Shown: positions 33,149-45,004, numbered from the stretch's first letter. The stretch is 64,000 nucleotides of DNA from Chinchilla lanigera (GCF_000276665.1 NW_004955460.1:2339450-2403449), one strand, 5' to 3'. A program made the numbers and translations. Notes: generated by a model not told the origin, from the sequence alone.

Positions 33149-34440
33149 TGTAAAGAATGTTATCAAACAATTGCTTTGTACCAAGGAGCCTGAGAGCAGG
33201 AAAGAAAGGTACACAGCCATGGCCCTTTAGGGGTGGAGACACAATCTGCACTGAGCCCCACACAAATGTGATCTCCTTGCAGGGAGCCTCACTCGGAGAG
33301 CAGTGATTCCAGGGTCACCCAAATATAAAAGTGGGTGAGGGCAGAGGAGAAATGCCAGGAGAAGATCTGCCTAGGGAAGAATGTGAGGTGCGTTCTGGCG
33401 ATGCCAACTTTGAGGATGTTTATCTGTCACACAAGGAGGATTATTGGTGGTTATTATCTTGTAAGTGAATAGAGCAAATCTAGTTTGTACCTCAGTCTCT
33501 CAATCTATTGCAAGTGAATAGAGCAAATCTAGTTGTACCTCAGTCTCTTGATTTATTTATTTTTTTAATTTAGAGAGCACTCCCTATCCAGACCCTGGGG
33601 TCAACTGTACTTCTGAGCCTAAGACAGTTCCAGCATCTCCCCTGCCTTCATAGATACAATTTTAGGCTCTTTTACTTAGAGTGATAGCCCTGCATAATAT
33701 GCATTTTCTCATGACTTATGATTCTATACTTTAGGTTGTTTTTTTTTTCTTTTCTGTACATTGAATCCTTTCTTTATCCAAAATGATGGAAATACAATGT
33801 TCCTTAGACCCCCTGTCATTTCTGCTGTCATCAATCTCATCCATCTTGCCTTCCAGCTCAAGACTAACACCCCTCTTTCTCTTAGGTGGATTGAACCATC
33901 AGTGTGTCAAGGAAGCACATCCATTATAGCACAAAGCTTCAGAGCACTGGACATGAGCATTATTTACCAGCATGTACATGACCATGATCAACACCAAGTG
34001 ACTGGAGAAGATCAATGACACATTAGAACCTGTTTAACCATTGATTTTCCAAGAAAAAAGAAAACCTTGAAGTATGGGCACCATTTGCCCATCACTATGG
34101 TATAAACTGAGCCTTGGTCAAATTTAAGTTCCCATCAGTGACTGTAGAATTGAAAGGAAAAGCTCTCCTGAGACGCTACGAGCCTGTTGTAAAGATTGCC
34201 CACTGGAAGCCCTTCATCCACATTTGGACCAAATTCACACGTAAAATGAGAGAGCATCAGTCACTTCAACCTCACTCGGGCACTCTTTGCACGGATCTTT
34301 ATTATTATGCACCTGTGACTCATCAAAGAGTGTTTAAGGAAGTAAGATTGTAGTGAACTTTATAGGCACATTTCTTGCTCACCTGGAATTTATATTGAAG
34401 AGAGACAATTAAAAGTAAGCCAAAGAAAAAGTGTGCATGT
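33149..34440. other. Non-coding sequence with a tandem duplication
   Basis: No gene is recognised. It includes the 49 bp tandem duplication at 33463-33559. The open frames at 33761-34018 and 34114-34353 have no recognisable motif. Confidence 0.4.
33463..33559 (+). repeat. Tandem duplication, 49 bp period
   Basis: The word 'aagtgaatagagcaaatcta' starts at 33463 and again at 33512, and each copy continues into 'gtacctcagtctct'. Only a few differences separate the two units. Confidence 0.92.
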
Positions 34441-34533
34441 CATTTGGTAATAAATGCAAAGAATAAATATAAAGGGTACTAAGAGGGATAGAGAGTCTAG
34501 TGGGGAAAAGAGTAAGAAGGAAGCATCTGCTTC

Positions 34534-34660
34534 TTGTTTGTTTGTTTGTTTAAGACATGGTCTCACTGTGTAGCCCAGGCTGGTCTCAAACTCACCACAA
34601 TCCTCCTGCCTCAGCCTTTGGAGTGCTGTGAGGACAGGTATGCACCAACACACCTGGGTC
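34534..34660 (-). mobile_element. B1 SINE without duplication
   Basis: Reversed B1: (TTTG)n tail, 'gacatggtctcactgtgtag', 'cccaggctggtctcaaactc' once only, 'caatcctcctgcctcagcct' and 'gcaccaacacacctgggtc'. Perfect 12 bp target duplications AGCATCTGCTTC lie at 34522-34533 and 34661-34672. Confidence 0.93.
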
Positions 34661-35289
34661 AGCATCTGCTTCCTATAAGACACCTAGAAAGTTTCTGCAA
34701 GAAGAGACTTAGAGTAACAAGAAAGTCAGAGAGAAATATTAGGCAAGAATTTCCAGGTCACAGAGATAGTATATGCAAAGAGCCTGAGGCAAGACTGCAC
34801 TTGACTCTGCTGGAGGAGCACATGGAGGCCAGTGGGAATCAAATGGAGTGATTCCAAGCCCCCTATTTGGAAATCCGTTGACATTTCCTCTACAAATTTG
34901 TTCTTCATTTCCTTTTGCCTTTCCAACAACATCAAAAAAAAAGTTTCCACTTAAAAGAACAGTTGATGTTATTACTTTTCATTTTCCTTAGAAAGGAAAT
35001 GAAGTATATAGAGATTAGATCACAGGCTTAATTACAGATCCGAAATTATGATTGGTCTCAGTTCTATATATACTGTAACAAAACCCCATGCCAGGCAAGT
35101 TCCTGCCTGGCCACTCTCGAAGTCCGATAACCACATGTTGGCTGCTTCACATATTTGCCTAAAACATCTGCAACTCCCTAGCACAGAAAACGTTCCCCCT
35201 GAATCTATCAGTAGATTCTTTTTAAATTTTGTGATGTGGTTTCTGTTAAAAAGCAATTTCTTCTGTAGTTAAATTATGATAGCATTTAT

Positions 35290-35460
35290 TTACTTTTAAT
35301 GCATCCAGAAAATATTTATTGAATGAAGCTATGTTCCAAAAAACCTGTGCTGGGGACTAAGAATGCAGCAATAGACAGAATGTATCTGCCAGCTGTTCTT
35401 GTGGGGATCAGTGCTGAGCGGAACAATAAAAAATGCAGCAGATATTCAGACTACCAACTC
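35290..35460 (+). repeat. Ancient mammalian interspersed repeat
   Basis: The words 'tatttattgaatgaagctat', 'ctgtgctggggactaagaat' and 'gcagcaatagacagaatgta' fit the same old repeat type as 4730-5110. The right limit is uncertain. Confidence 0.45.
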
Positions 35461-35503
35461 CAGAAGTCTTTTTGTAAGACAACCATCATGAAAAGATAAC
35501 ACA

Positions 35504-35589
35504 GGGCCATGAATGTAGCTCAGCAGCACAAGCGCATGCCTGGCAAACACAGGTCCTGAATTTGAGTCCCAGTACCAAAGAAAGAAAGA
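35504..35589 (+). mobile_element. ID SINE
   Basis: The words 'gaatgtagctcagcagcaca', 'gcgcatgcctggcaaacaca' and 'tgagtcccagtaccaaag' with a GAAA-type tail. A 9 bp repeat AAAAGATAA at 35491-35499 and 35590-35598 is consistent with a target duplication. Confidence 0.85.
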
Positions 35590-35599
35590 AAAAGATAAG

Positions 35600-36985
35600 A
35601 CATATTAGAACAAAGGTGTTATTGGTGCACGAGGAATCAATGCCTGTCGGATGAAACATGGTTGTAAATGTAAAAAATACTCTTGAGAGATGATGTATAG
35701 TGAATTGCATTATAAACCTGGGTAGCTTGCGGGGCTGAACTTGCTCTTCAGCAGTGAGAATCATTGCTACTAATGTCGCAGGAAAAGTAGGGACAACAGC
35801 TCAGCAGGCGAGAGAGGCAACCTCCAAATTTGAATCAAAGTCGAATTCAGGCTACAGCCTGGATGGCGGGGGAAAACTGCTTTGGCAGAGTCCTTCACAT
35901 GAACTGGGGAAGGGGGCCGTGGCTCCTTTCAGAGGATGCTGAGGCTGGTTAGAGGCAGGCAAAAACCCTCCAGCCCTGATACCTCTCGCCTTGGAACAGC
36001 CAGGGTAGCTTTCCTGCCCAGGATGGTTGAGTACCTAGAGGACCCTCCTGTGGCCTGTTTTCTAATTGCATTCCCAGTGGAGGGCAGTGTCTTGGGATGA
36101 AAGTGTCAGGCATGGAGGGGGATCTGGGGTGCAGCCACAAAGCTTAGAGCTGGGCCTTCTTGGCTAGGCCTGTGTCTGAGAAGTGGTTGCAGATGAGAAG
36201 TTCAATGCTTTGTCATGATTTGGGACTCAGCTTGCAGTGTAGAAGTTCAAGCTTGATCGTGTCACCACAGACCCATATTTTTCCCCAAAGGACTTCTGAG
36301 AAAGGGTCTTGCTCTGGAAATCACAGGTCTCCTTCTGTGGGTGCCTTGCCTTCTGGCAGCCAAACCCCAATCCCGCACCACCTGTCAGGGTCTTTTGTGT
36401 CTGCTGGGTCAGGGGGGATGCAACTTGTCCACATGCGGTGCCATTTTTGTGCCCAAGGAGCAGAACTTGGTGCCCAGTGCAGGCAGAGGCCAGGGATGAC
36501 GTGGAGAAGGAGCAGAGCTCACAGCCCACAGGCTCTGGCCCTGGGTTTGGATTGCCCTATTGAACACAGGAGGACCAGTGCTGCTGAAGCTCCTATGGGA
36601 GAGGAAGCCGTGGAAGGGAGAAGGGTGGTGAGCAGAGGATGGGAAGGACAGCATGGACCCAAGGCTTCCTGCTAACAGGAGCCAGAGAAGGGTAAGATAG
36701 GGTGCCCAGGAGTTGATAATCTTGCCTGATGGAGATTTAATCACATTCTCTGACTCTCATCAAGGGGTGCCCTGATGTCCTTACCAGAGTAACCTGGTAA
36801 GAAAATGTCAAGATCATTCCATTCCTCAAACTTGTTAAATCTGAAGAGATTGTGCAGCAGCCAGTCCTCCTTGTGTAAAACAGGGAAAAAGTTTGACACT
36901 TTTTTATGTTGATATTTCTCATGAAATGAAAAAGGCAGAAGGAAGAAAGAGAGGGTGGCAAGAGACAGGAAGAAAGAAAAAGAAT
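35600..36985. other. GC-richer non-coding stretch
   Basis: 35750-36720 is less AT-rich than most of the window and has several overlapping open frames, the longest 171 codons at 36160-36675. Frames of similar length on both strands, no recognisable domain and no splice structure argue against a gene. CpG density looks ordinary, so I do not call an island. Confidence 0.35.
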
Positions 36986-36987
36986 TG

Positions 36988-37062
36988 AGGCTGGGGATAT
37001 AGCTCAGTGGCATAAGCGCCTGCCTGGCAAGTGCAAGGTCGTGAGTTCGATCCCCAGTACCG
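36988..37062 (+). mobile_element. Young ID SINE, cut by the assembly gap
   Basis: It starts 'ggctggggatatagctcagt' and runs through 'cctgcctggcaagtgcaagg' to 'gttcgatccccagtaccg', where the N run begins. The tail is missing from the assembly. Confidence 0.93.
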
Positions 37063-37162
37063 NNNNNNNNNNNNNNNNNNNNNNNNNNNNNNNNNNNNNN
37101 NNNNNNNNNNNNNNNNNNNNNNNNNNNNNNNNNNNNNNNNNNNNNNNNNNNNNNNNNNNNNN
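37063..37162. other. Assembly gap (100 N)
   Basis: Exactly 100 undetermined bases. The round number suggests a placeholder of unknown true length. Confidence 0.98.
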
Positions 37163-37325
37163 GAAGGAGGGAAAGGAAAGGAAAGAAAAGACAGAAAGAC
37201 AGCAAGAAAGCAAGAAAGAAAAAGAAAGAAAGAAAGAAGAAAGAGGAAGGGAGGGAGGACAGGAGCAGGGAGGAGAGGAAGGAGGGAGAGAGGGAAAGGG
37301 AGGGAGGGAGACAGAGGCGGGAGAG
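37163..37325 (+). repeat. Polypurine tract
   Basis: A G/A-rich imperfect repeat (GAAA, GGAGG and similar units) starting directly at the gap edge. It may be the expanded tail of the ID at 36988. Open frames reading through the N run are artefacts. Confidence 0.92.
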
Positions 37326-37329
37326 AGCT

Positions 37330-39555
37330 AAAGTATGCAGCCTGGACTCTTGTCATCGGAAGTGTGGGATGTATAAAAGCTTCCCTGACAAAAAAGGAAC
37401 TCTGCTGAAATGACACAGAATGCATAAACCACAGTTCCACTTAACAGCGGCGCGGGACATGGTCAGGCCACACACACAGAAGACAGACTTTCTGGACAGT
37501 GTTAAAGGAAGTGGAGAATGGGTAATTCTCAGAAGGTATGAGAGATGGGAGTGGGGACTTGGGCTCAGAATCTGAGAAAGGACTTCTCTCAACCAGATGG
37601 AATGGTCTTACTTCTACAACACAGCAATTCTGAGACAAAGCACTTGTCTGCATGGCAACAAACATTTTGGTAGCAATAAACCAGGGCGCATGTCTCTGGA
37701 AGCTGTGTTGATGTAACCTGTGATCTTATGTTCAGTATGTGGGTCGTTGGCCTATTCCCTGGCTTGGATTGAGGACAATTGCAGTGAGGCTGCTAAAGGT
37801 CTGCTGAAGTTTCTCAGCATGCCTAGGTGGGGGCAGGGAGAACACCCTGGGATGCTAAACTTCCAGTGCTAAAACCCAGAAAATCCCACCCAAGCTGGAA
37901 GACTTGGGCTTTAAACTTTCTATATGGGGACAGTGAGTAATCATCACATGGTATAGCCAGGGTCCCAGCCCAGGAGATGGGGTCTGTTCCCTAGATCTTC
38001 GACCTCACTTGGCCCCATGGAGAGATAGTACAGATGGAGGTGGAAGGAGAGGTTTTTTTTTATACCAAGGGTTAGATGGGATCAGTTAAGAACCACAATG
38101 ACTTTGTGAGATTTAGAGGAAAAAAACACAAATCTCCTTTCCTCCTATGAGGAAAGAACTATTCAGAAGTGGGGAAACAGGCTGCCCCAGAGGCATGGCT
38201 GGATGGCAGCAATGCCAGCAGGACCAAGTAGAAAAGATCAGAGTTCCCTTGGTGAATACATATCCAGCAGAGACCCCTGGACACACCTAGCAAAGACAAA
38301 GAAGGTGCAGGAACCCAGAGGATGAGAGCTGTGGAGAGGCCCCAGAGATGATTAGCAAAGATGGTACAGTTATGAGAATTTATTACAGCTAGTGCAGTTA
38401 GCTAAAATAGAGTAATTATAATTGTACAGGCTTAAAAAAAAATCTGGATTATATATAGTCCACTAGAGCTGAACTATTTCTTTAGTGAGAAACTAGTACT
38501 TGTCCTTTTAGAACCTTTCCAGATTGTTAATCTTAGTTGGTTAAATGGGAGATTGCCAGAACACACAGTGGCTGGATGATTTTGGTGTTGTTCTACATAT
38601 TAGGGCAGCTTTCTGGTCTAGTCTTGTAGCTTCCTGTCCCTGTTTTACAGACCTGCTTGGAATAAAAGTGTTCTACTGTTTATCCCCACAACTTTCATTG
38701 TATTAGAAAAGATTTCCAGAGATAGCCCTTGCTGAGCTCTGCCAGAAAAAGTCTTGATCTGATCCAATCGGTGCTCACCCATTTCCTGACATTTGACACA
38801 CCCGCCACTTAAATATAAAGAGGCTGCTTTTTTGGCATTCTGATTTATCTGTAGAAATGGAATCTTCCGTTCTTTAGCATCTGACACAACACCATATGCC
38901 CTTTCCAGAATTTCCTAGCATTCAACTGCTGTTCAGTTGCTGTCTTTCCCACGAGCTAAGTGTTAAGCTTGAAATAATAGATTTGTTAATAATTCTGCTT
39001 CTTTTATCTCTTATAGAAACAGTGTCAGTTTCAATTTTTTTTTTTTTTTTTTTGTCACCTTTTCTTCACATCTGGAACACTTCAGGGAATATCTAAATGA
39101 GTTCTTTTTTTTTTTTTTTTTTTTGCTGGTGGGTATCTGAAATGAAAATGCTAGAATGTGATTTTCTACTTTCTGGGCAAAGTTGACACTAGCAATGCCT
39201 GGCAGCTGGTCCCCTAGTTCCTGCCCTCTCTCAAACACAAGCTGGAACAAGCAATAGTGGTTTATAAGAAGAACTGGTTTAAGTCATCAGAAGTCCTTTA
39301 TATAAAGACTTTTAAAGTCCTTTACAGAATATTTATTCATTTGTTATAAAATTTACATTATTTCAGCAGTTTATTCACTAACTTATTGCTTATCATTGGC
39401 TTTTAGAAATCATTTTCCTTAAATGATCAAAAATACTTTAGACATATGTAATTAAACAAAAAACATCCCTCACTTTCCTCCTTTTGGATGACTTCTTAGT
39501 TATGTAATGTATAGACCCAGTCAAGGCTGAAATATATATTCATAATATAGAGTCA
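37330..39555. other. Unique non-coding sequence with two poly-T runs
   Basis: No gene, RNA or clear repeat is recognised. Poly-T runs lie near 39035-39053 and 39107-39124. Confidence 0.4.
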
Positions 39556-39557
39556 TT

Positions 39558-39716
39558 CCTTTTTTTTTTTTTTCTTTTTGAGACAGGGTCTCACTACGCA
39601 GTTTTGGCTGGCCTTGAGCTCACTTTGTAGCCCAGGCTGGTCTTGAACTCGCAATGATCCTCCTGCCTCAGCCTCCGAAGTGCTGGGATTACAGGCGTGT
39701 GCCACCACACCCGGTT
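39558..39716 (-). mobile_element. B1 SINE with ~29 bp duplication
   Basis: Well preserved reversed B1: 'gagacagggtctcactacgc', 'tggccttgagctcactttgt' and then the duplicate 'caggctggtcttgaactcgc', 'tcctcctgcctcagcctccg' and 'gtgtgccaccacacccgg'. It retains several CpGs, so it is one of the youngest B1s here. Confidence 0.95.
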
Positions 39717-39769
39717 ACAGTCAAGTCTGCATACAATCTTTTAATATTTTTCCTATGAGTTGATCTTAA

Positions 39770-40330
39770 TTGTGATACGTGAAAGGTGAACTTGGATAAG
39801 AACACCCTAGTAGATTAGTAAAGTTTTAGGTTTGTCTCTAAATGATTGACAGGTAGATCAGCAAACTGAGGAACAAGTCCCACCTCAGATGCGGGTGACA
39901 CCAACCAATAAGCTTGTAGCTTGAATGGAATAAAAAGGAAAGGGAAGAAGAAAGGGTTCCCTTTCTGGAGGAGTTCTGCTCTTGGCCATTACCTCTGGAC
40001 ACGGGTCTCCAGTTTTTCAGCCTTTCACTGCAGAATCTGCAGCCTCCAATGGAGATTCTTTGCCTTCTGGCGCTGGTCACTCTTCTGGTAACTGCTGTGT
40101 GCTTCCTGGCCTTCAACCTTTAACTGCTACTGTATCACCTTGCTTTCCCGTGCACAAACTACCATCCTGAATTCTTTCACTTCTGATCTCACAGGGTGCC
40201 ATTGTGAGTCTTTCACTTCTGATCCTATAAGCCTATTTAAATAATTCCACTATATAATCATACATATAGTTTATATCAGTTCATTTCCTCTGATGAACCC
40301 TTATACAAATTCTAATAGTATTGTCAGAAA
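39770..40330 (+). mobile_element. Solo LTR-like element, copy 1
   Basis: It shares 'gtcagcaaactgagg'-type sequence, 'caccaaccaata-gcttgta' and 'cacgggtctccag'-type words with 47860-48420 in the same orientation, and ends 'cattt-ctctgatgaaccc', as many ERV-type LTRs do (tctctggagaaccctgacta type). The subfamily is not assigned and there is no internal region. A 37 bp internal repeat of 'tctttcacttctgatc' lies at 40168-40222. Confidence 0.6.
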
Positions 40331-40839
40331 GAATGATCCCTTTGGTGACTGAGATTCTGTACCTAGATGCAGGTTTTACCATGGTAAGCCTATACCTTAT
40401 TACTTTAGTCATATTTCAAATTGAATAAAAAAAGACCTGAGTTGCTTAAGACAAACCATTAAAAACTGTGTCCCTTCTGAGTATTAGCCTGTAAGAGGTA
40501 CTCTATGTGGCAAAGAGCTCTATTAGGCATACTTCTAATGAAATCTTAAGGTTTCACTGACAGTCCCATTAAGGTAAGAAAATAACAATATAAATTTAAC
40601 ATAATATGCTTATATTTTATTTTGTTTTTTAAATTATAATTTTAATATAATTATTAAATGTCCTTAGATTCATGTACCTCTTACCTGTGCAAGAGACAAT
40701 AATTTAGAATTTAGCTCAAAGTAAATGAAAAACACTATGAATTTAAATAAATCCAATGACATCAGAAAACATCTTCCCACTGGCTCCAGGAGGCACCATG
40801 AAACTCTATCTCTGCTAACCATGTTGCAGGCATGAATGT

Positions 40840-41290
40840 GATCTGAGTTGAAGTTTGCCCCCGAAATGACATGTTGAAGTCCTAACCCTTGTTATTTATT
40901 AATATGAAATTATTTGGAAATAGGGTCCTTATAGATGTATTTAAGATATAATCATACTGAACTAGGACAGGCGTTAAATCTAATTATTAGTGTTCATTTA
41001 GACAAGCAGAAGGCAGAGAGGCAGAGACAGAGAAGAGATGAAGACTGTGTGTAGGTGGAGGTAGAGACTGGAGTGAAGCAGCCACAAGCCAAGGGAGGCT
41101 GGAATGACCAAGGACTTCCAGAAGTTCACAGAAGAAGGATGCCCCTTGGTGTCCTGTAGACCCATGGCCTAACCCGTGCTTTGATTTCAGACTTGTAGCC
41201 TCCCAAATCAGTACTGAATCCATTTCTGTTGTTTTAAAATACTCAATTTGTGGTAATTTGTTGTGGTGGCTCCTAAGAAACTAATACAGA
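40840..41290 (+). mobile_element. MLT1-type (MaLR) solo LTR
   Basis: The order is diagnostic of MLT1: 'gaagtcctaacccttgttat', 'atttggaaatagggtcctta', 'tagagactggagtgaagcag', 'ccacaagccaagggaggctg', 'tttgatttcagacttgtagc' and 'tgtggtaatttgttgtggtg', ending 'aagaaactaatacaga'. Confidence 0.8.
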
Positions 41291-41411
41291 TGTGAAGTCT
41301 AAATTTTCATGTTCCATGCAATGTAGAAATTGGTGTAAAAATTTGTCTGAGCTAAGTGCTACTTCTGGAGTCTCTTGATGTAGTGTAATACCACTTCTGT
41401 ACCATAATACA

Positions 41412-41412
<1 letters not shown>

Positions 41413-41443
<31 letters not shown>
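41413..41443. repeat. (AC)n microsatellite
   Basis: About fifteen uninterrupted AC units. Confidence 0.97.
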
Positions 41444-41446
<3 letters not shown>

Positions 41447-42580
41447 GATGCATTCTAAAAATTATAACACTAGCAAACAAGCTGCTATGAGGGGAGACAG
41501 CAGATACAGCGTGTAAGAATAAAACCCCCAAGAATTTCAGGTAAATCAACAGGGCTATAAAATTGTGTAGTTTTAAAAGATTTAGGAAATTGAAGAATAA
41601 ATGTAACACTAAGAACATGAGAGAAGGAGAGGTAGTTTTGGAAGAAAATAGAATTTGTAAACTTTGAAAAATGAAATAAAGTACAACAAAAGTTTTAGTG
41701 ACTGAAATTGCAAACAGGTCAAATAACAAGTTGAATGCAGTTAAAGAGAGATGCAGACCCGAGCAAACAATCATCGCAACTAATCATAGAGTGTTAAGAA
41801 TACTTCTTTGCAAGTTGTCTTAAGTGCTTATTCCCTGTGTGTACATAATAAGAAGAAAATAAATGACATCTATAGTCTCTTTTCTTCTGCTGTATGTTCA
41901 AGCAGAAGGAATTCCTAGACCAATCTGTGATTAACTTTACTCTGTGGGTGGAAAAAGTTTGATTTTGGATGATCAGTTCCTTTCCTTAACTCAGCTTACC
42001 TGTCCTCCTTCAGCAGCTGTGTGTTCAGTTTGAGCTTCAAGGTGACGCTGAGGCCCCACACCAAAGCCTCTTTCTCTTCTTGCAATAATATGAAGCCACA
42101 ATACAAAGTTCAGTCACAGCTGATCCAGTAAAATGATCAAACATCTAAGAATGGCCATGACTTTGAGTAATCTAATCTGAGACACAGAGGCTGAACTGTC
42201 TCTAGTCTGGTCTGAACAATAGCAAATCAACCCATAAGTCATTCTAAGAGGAGCCAGAAATTTTAAAGAAAAGAAATTCATGTTGTCATCAGTGGCAAGA
42301 CCAGTTATGGGAGAGGGGCTGTGTCCTTATACCCAAACTTTTTCTTTTCACTTTCTCTTTCTCTCTTAACTCACACAGTTAAACTGCATGGATTCAGAAA
42401 TATTAACCAAGTAACAGTACAATGGGGACTTAGATATGGTAACAATAAAGATGATCATTGAAGTTTAAAAACATTGATTTAATGTTATTCTTCAATATTT
42501 ACAAATGGAGTATTTCTGCAATCCCAGTAAAATATTGGACACTTCATTTGCCATTACATACAATAATAAAATAGTGTACA
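41444..42580. other. Unique non-coding sequence
   Basis: No gene or clear repeat. The 140-codon minus-strand frame at 41352-41774 runs through the microsatellite and is not credible. Confidence 0.4.
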
Positions 42581-42586
42581 TATATA

Positions 42587-42608
42587 TGTGTGTGTGTGTG
42601 TGTGTGTA
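42587..42608. repeat. (TG)n microsatellite
   Basis: Eleven TG units, preceded by a short (TA) stretch. Confidence 0.95.
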
Positions 42609-42639
42609 TAAAGTGACTGACCTACTGAATCTAAACTTA

Positions 42640-42740
42640 TTTTTGTTTGTTTGTTTGTTTTTCTTCCTGTACCAGGAATCGAGCTCACTACCTTGCGCTT
42701 GCCAGGCAGGCGCTGCGCCACTGAGCTAAATCCCCAGCCC
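42640..42740 (-). mobile_element. Young ID SINE
   Basis: Reversed ID with a (TTTG)n tail, 'ctgtaccaggaatcgagctc', 'actaccttgcgcttgccagg' and 'gctaaatccccagcccc'. Perfect 15 bp target duplications CTGAATCTAAACTTA lie at 42625-42639 and 42741-42755. Confidence 0.95.
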
Positions 42741-42759
42741 CTGAATCTAAACTTAAACT

Positions 42760-43130
42760 TAAATGATAATGAAGCAAAAGTGATCTTCTTTTCAAATGCT
42801 TATGGAATCATGTGAAATTGTTCTAGGAATTATTATAATTGATTAAAGAGAATATTTATGTTCTTGATATTACTAGCCAATGAGAAGAAATGGATAACTT
42901 CATAATCGTGTGAAAAATGTGTAAGTTTTGGAAGAAACAGAAATAAGATTATTGTTTTAGACATCAAGCCAAAGCATATCCAAATAGATTAAATGTTTAA
43001 TCTAAGGAGAAAGACAAAACCCTAGAAAAAATGTGCATTAATATATAAATCTCATTTTGGATCCTTAATGTTCTTTGAATACAAGTTCTTGCGGAAAGCA
43101 AGGATTGAGACGATGAAGGACCCTGGATTC
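42760..43130. other. Unique non-coding sequence
   Basis: AT-rich sequence with nothing recognised. Confidence 0.4.
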
Positions 43131-43144
43131 AAGAAAGGAGTGCA

Positions 43145-43251
43145 GGGCTGGGGATATAGCTCAGTGGCTTAAGCGCCTCCCTGGCAAGGGCAAGGTCGTG
43201 AGTTTGATCCCTGGCAAAAAAAAAAAAAAAAAAAAAAAAAAGAAAAAGAAA
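43145..43251 (+). mobile_element. Young ID SINE with long A tail
   Basis: It starts 'gggctggggatatagctcag' and runs through 'gcctccctggcaagggcaag' to 'gtttgatccctggc', then a poly-A run of about 26. A 10 bp target duplication AAAGGAGTGC is visible at 43134-43143 and 43252-43261. Confidence 0.93.
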
Positions 43252-43264
43252 AAAGGAGTGCTAG

Positions 43265-45000
43265 CTAAAAGAATTTAGCAAAGGGCTGCATATGCAGGAC
43301 TTCAAACTTGATATAAATTTAAGTTGACTCTAAAATTAGACAGAATGCTTTACAAACTTACATATGGTGTAACAAAATAAAGTAAGTTAAAAACCAATGA
43401 AGGACTAGAGGAAAAATAATTATGACAATTTAAATGGATTTGTTAGAGAAAGCAGTGCAATAAATTCCCAATAGGAATTTTGATATCCTTTCTAAACATG
43501 TCAATAGAGCTGTACATTTTCCAAAACCAAGTGGAAAGGATGAATGTGCTCATCCAAGGAGTTTCCAGTAATTTCTTCATATTATCCTCAGATTTAGAGT
43601 TATCATATAGATGGGTAAGCTCTAAAGGATATAATGGTACAGTTTTGACAGTAATTACAAATGTCAGGGCAACAAAACTACCAACTTAGCAGTGCTATTT
43701 TGTTAAAGAATCATGACTGTGAAATACTACAATAGATAATTTAATAAATAAATATTAAATTATTAATCTGCTGTACACTCTAGAATACATTTTAAATGAA
43801 GTCATATTGTGTCCTAGAATGCCACTTCCAGAAAATGATCATAAGGAATTAACTGTAAGTATCAACCAAGATTTATATTCAAGGTAAATTATAGTATTAT
43901 GTATATTAGTAATAAACTGGGAAAGTTACATGTTTAGTAATGGAAGAATACTGAAATTAAATGTTATACAGATTTAATAAACTATTTTGCATACCTCATT
44001 AAAATAAGGCTATAGTGTTTAAAAGATACAATACTATAATTAAAAACATTGACTATAGTATGATCTCTGTGAAATAAATAACATACAGGTAAAATGAAAG
44101 TAATTTTCTTCATTGAATTTTATTTAAATTTAACTTTCCTTAAAATTTGCTATTTTTCTCCTGTTAAAGGGAGCACGTAGGGTTTTTCTAATGATTATTT
44201 TCCTCTGTTTTGAAGAATTTAAAGTAATTATTTTCCACTGTTTTGAAGAGCTTTGTTGTAAGTAGGAGAGAAAACATAGATCAAGGGAAACAATATCTGT
44301 TATGTGTGTGTGTGTGTGTGCGTGCGTGTGTCATTGTGTATATATTAATTAGGAAAAACTGAGATTTATGCTAATAAGGAGCAGGTTTTTAAAATATGAC
44401 AAAGAATGGAATGAAATTAAGGTAAATCGTGAAATTATAACAGATGGAGGGGGTGGGATTAGGATGACTGTTTGAAGAAGGACAGAAATGAAGTTGTACA
44501 TAATAAAGCAATATTCAAGGAAGAGGATAGTGTTGAGGGTACACACATTCAATGGCCCATAGATCCTCAGTAAGGCAACAGGTGATAGCAGAGATATCCA
44601 GAGATATCAGGCCTTGAAGCTAGTCATTAAGTTTTAAATAGTTACTGTCCAGAATAGGGGCTGGAGCTCACCAGGAAATTGTGAAATAATGGAGAAGGCC
44701 AGGCTATGACTGCAGTTAGAGTGGTCCCAGCACGACCACAGGGCATATGCTTCTCTCCTGGAGTATTGCCTGGTGCCATGTCTGTAGAGGTGAAAGAGCC
44801 ATCAGCCTGAAGACTCTGAGGTGGCCTAACAGTGGAGAAGTGAATGATAACATGCTGAAGGGATTCAGGACTGGGATGCATGCAGGTAGTCCCTTGCAGG
44901 TAGAGAAGTCAACAAAGCAATAGCCTACAGGTTTAGGCCAGCTGGAAAGGAAATAAAACTATGACAAGAGGTGGTGAGAGAGGAGAAGGGGAAATTGAAG
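43265..45000. other. Unique non-coding sequence with small repeats
   Basis: No gene is recognised. It includes an imperfect tandem duplication at 44189-44255 and a (GT)n at 44303-44331. Confidence 0.4.
44303..44331. repeat. (GT)n microsatellite, interrupted
   Basis: GT units with two CG interruptions near the right end (gtgcgtgcgtgtg). Confidence 0.93.
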
Positions 45001-45004
45001 GAGG

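Noticed and set aside
36741..37440. Long open frames crossing the N run
   Set aside because: They read through undetermined bases and simple repeats, so no coding claim is possible.
41352..41774. 140-codon minus-strand open frame
   Set aside because: It includes the (AC)n microsatellite as a Cys/Val repeat; composition artefact.
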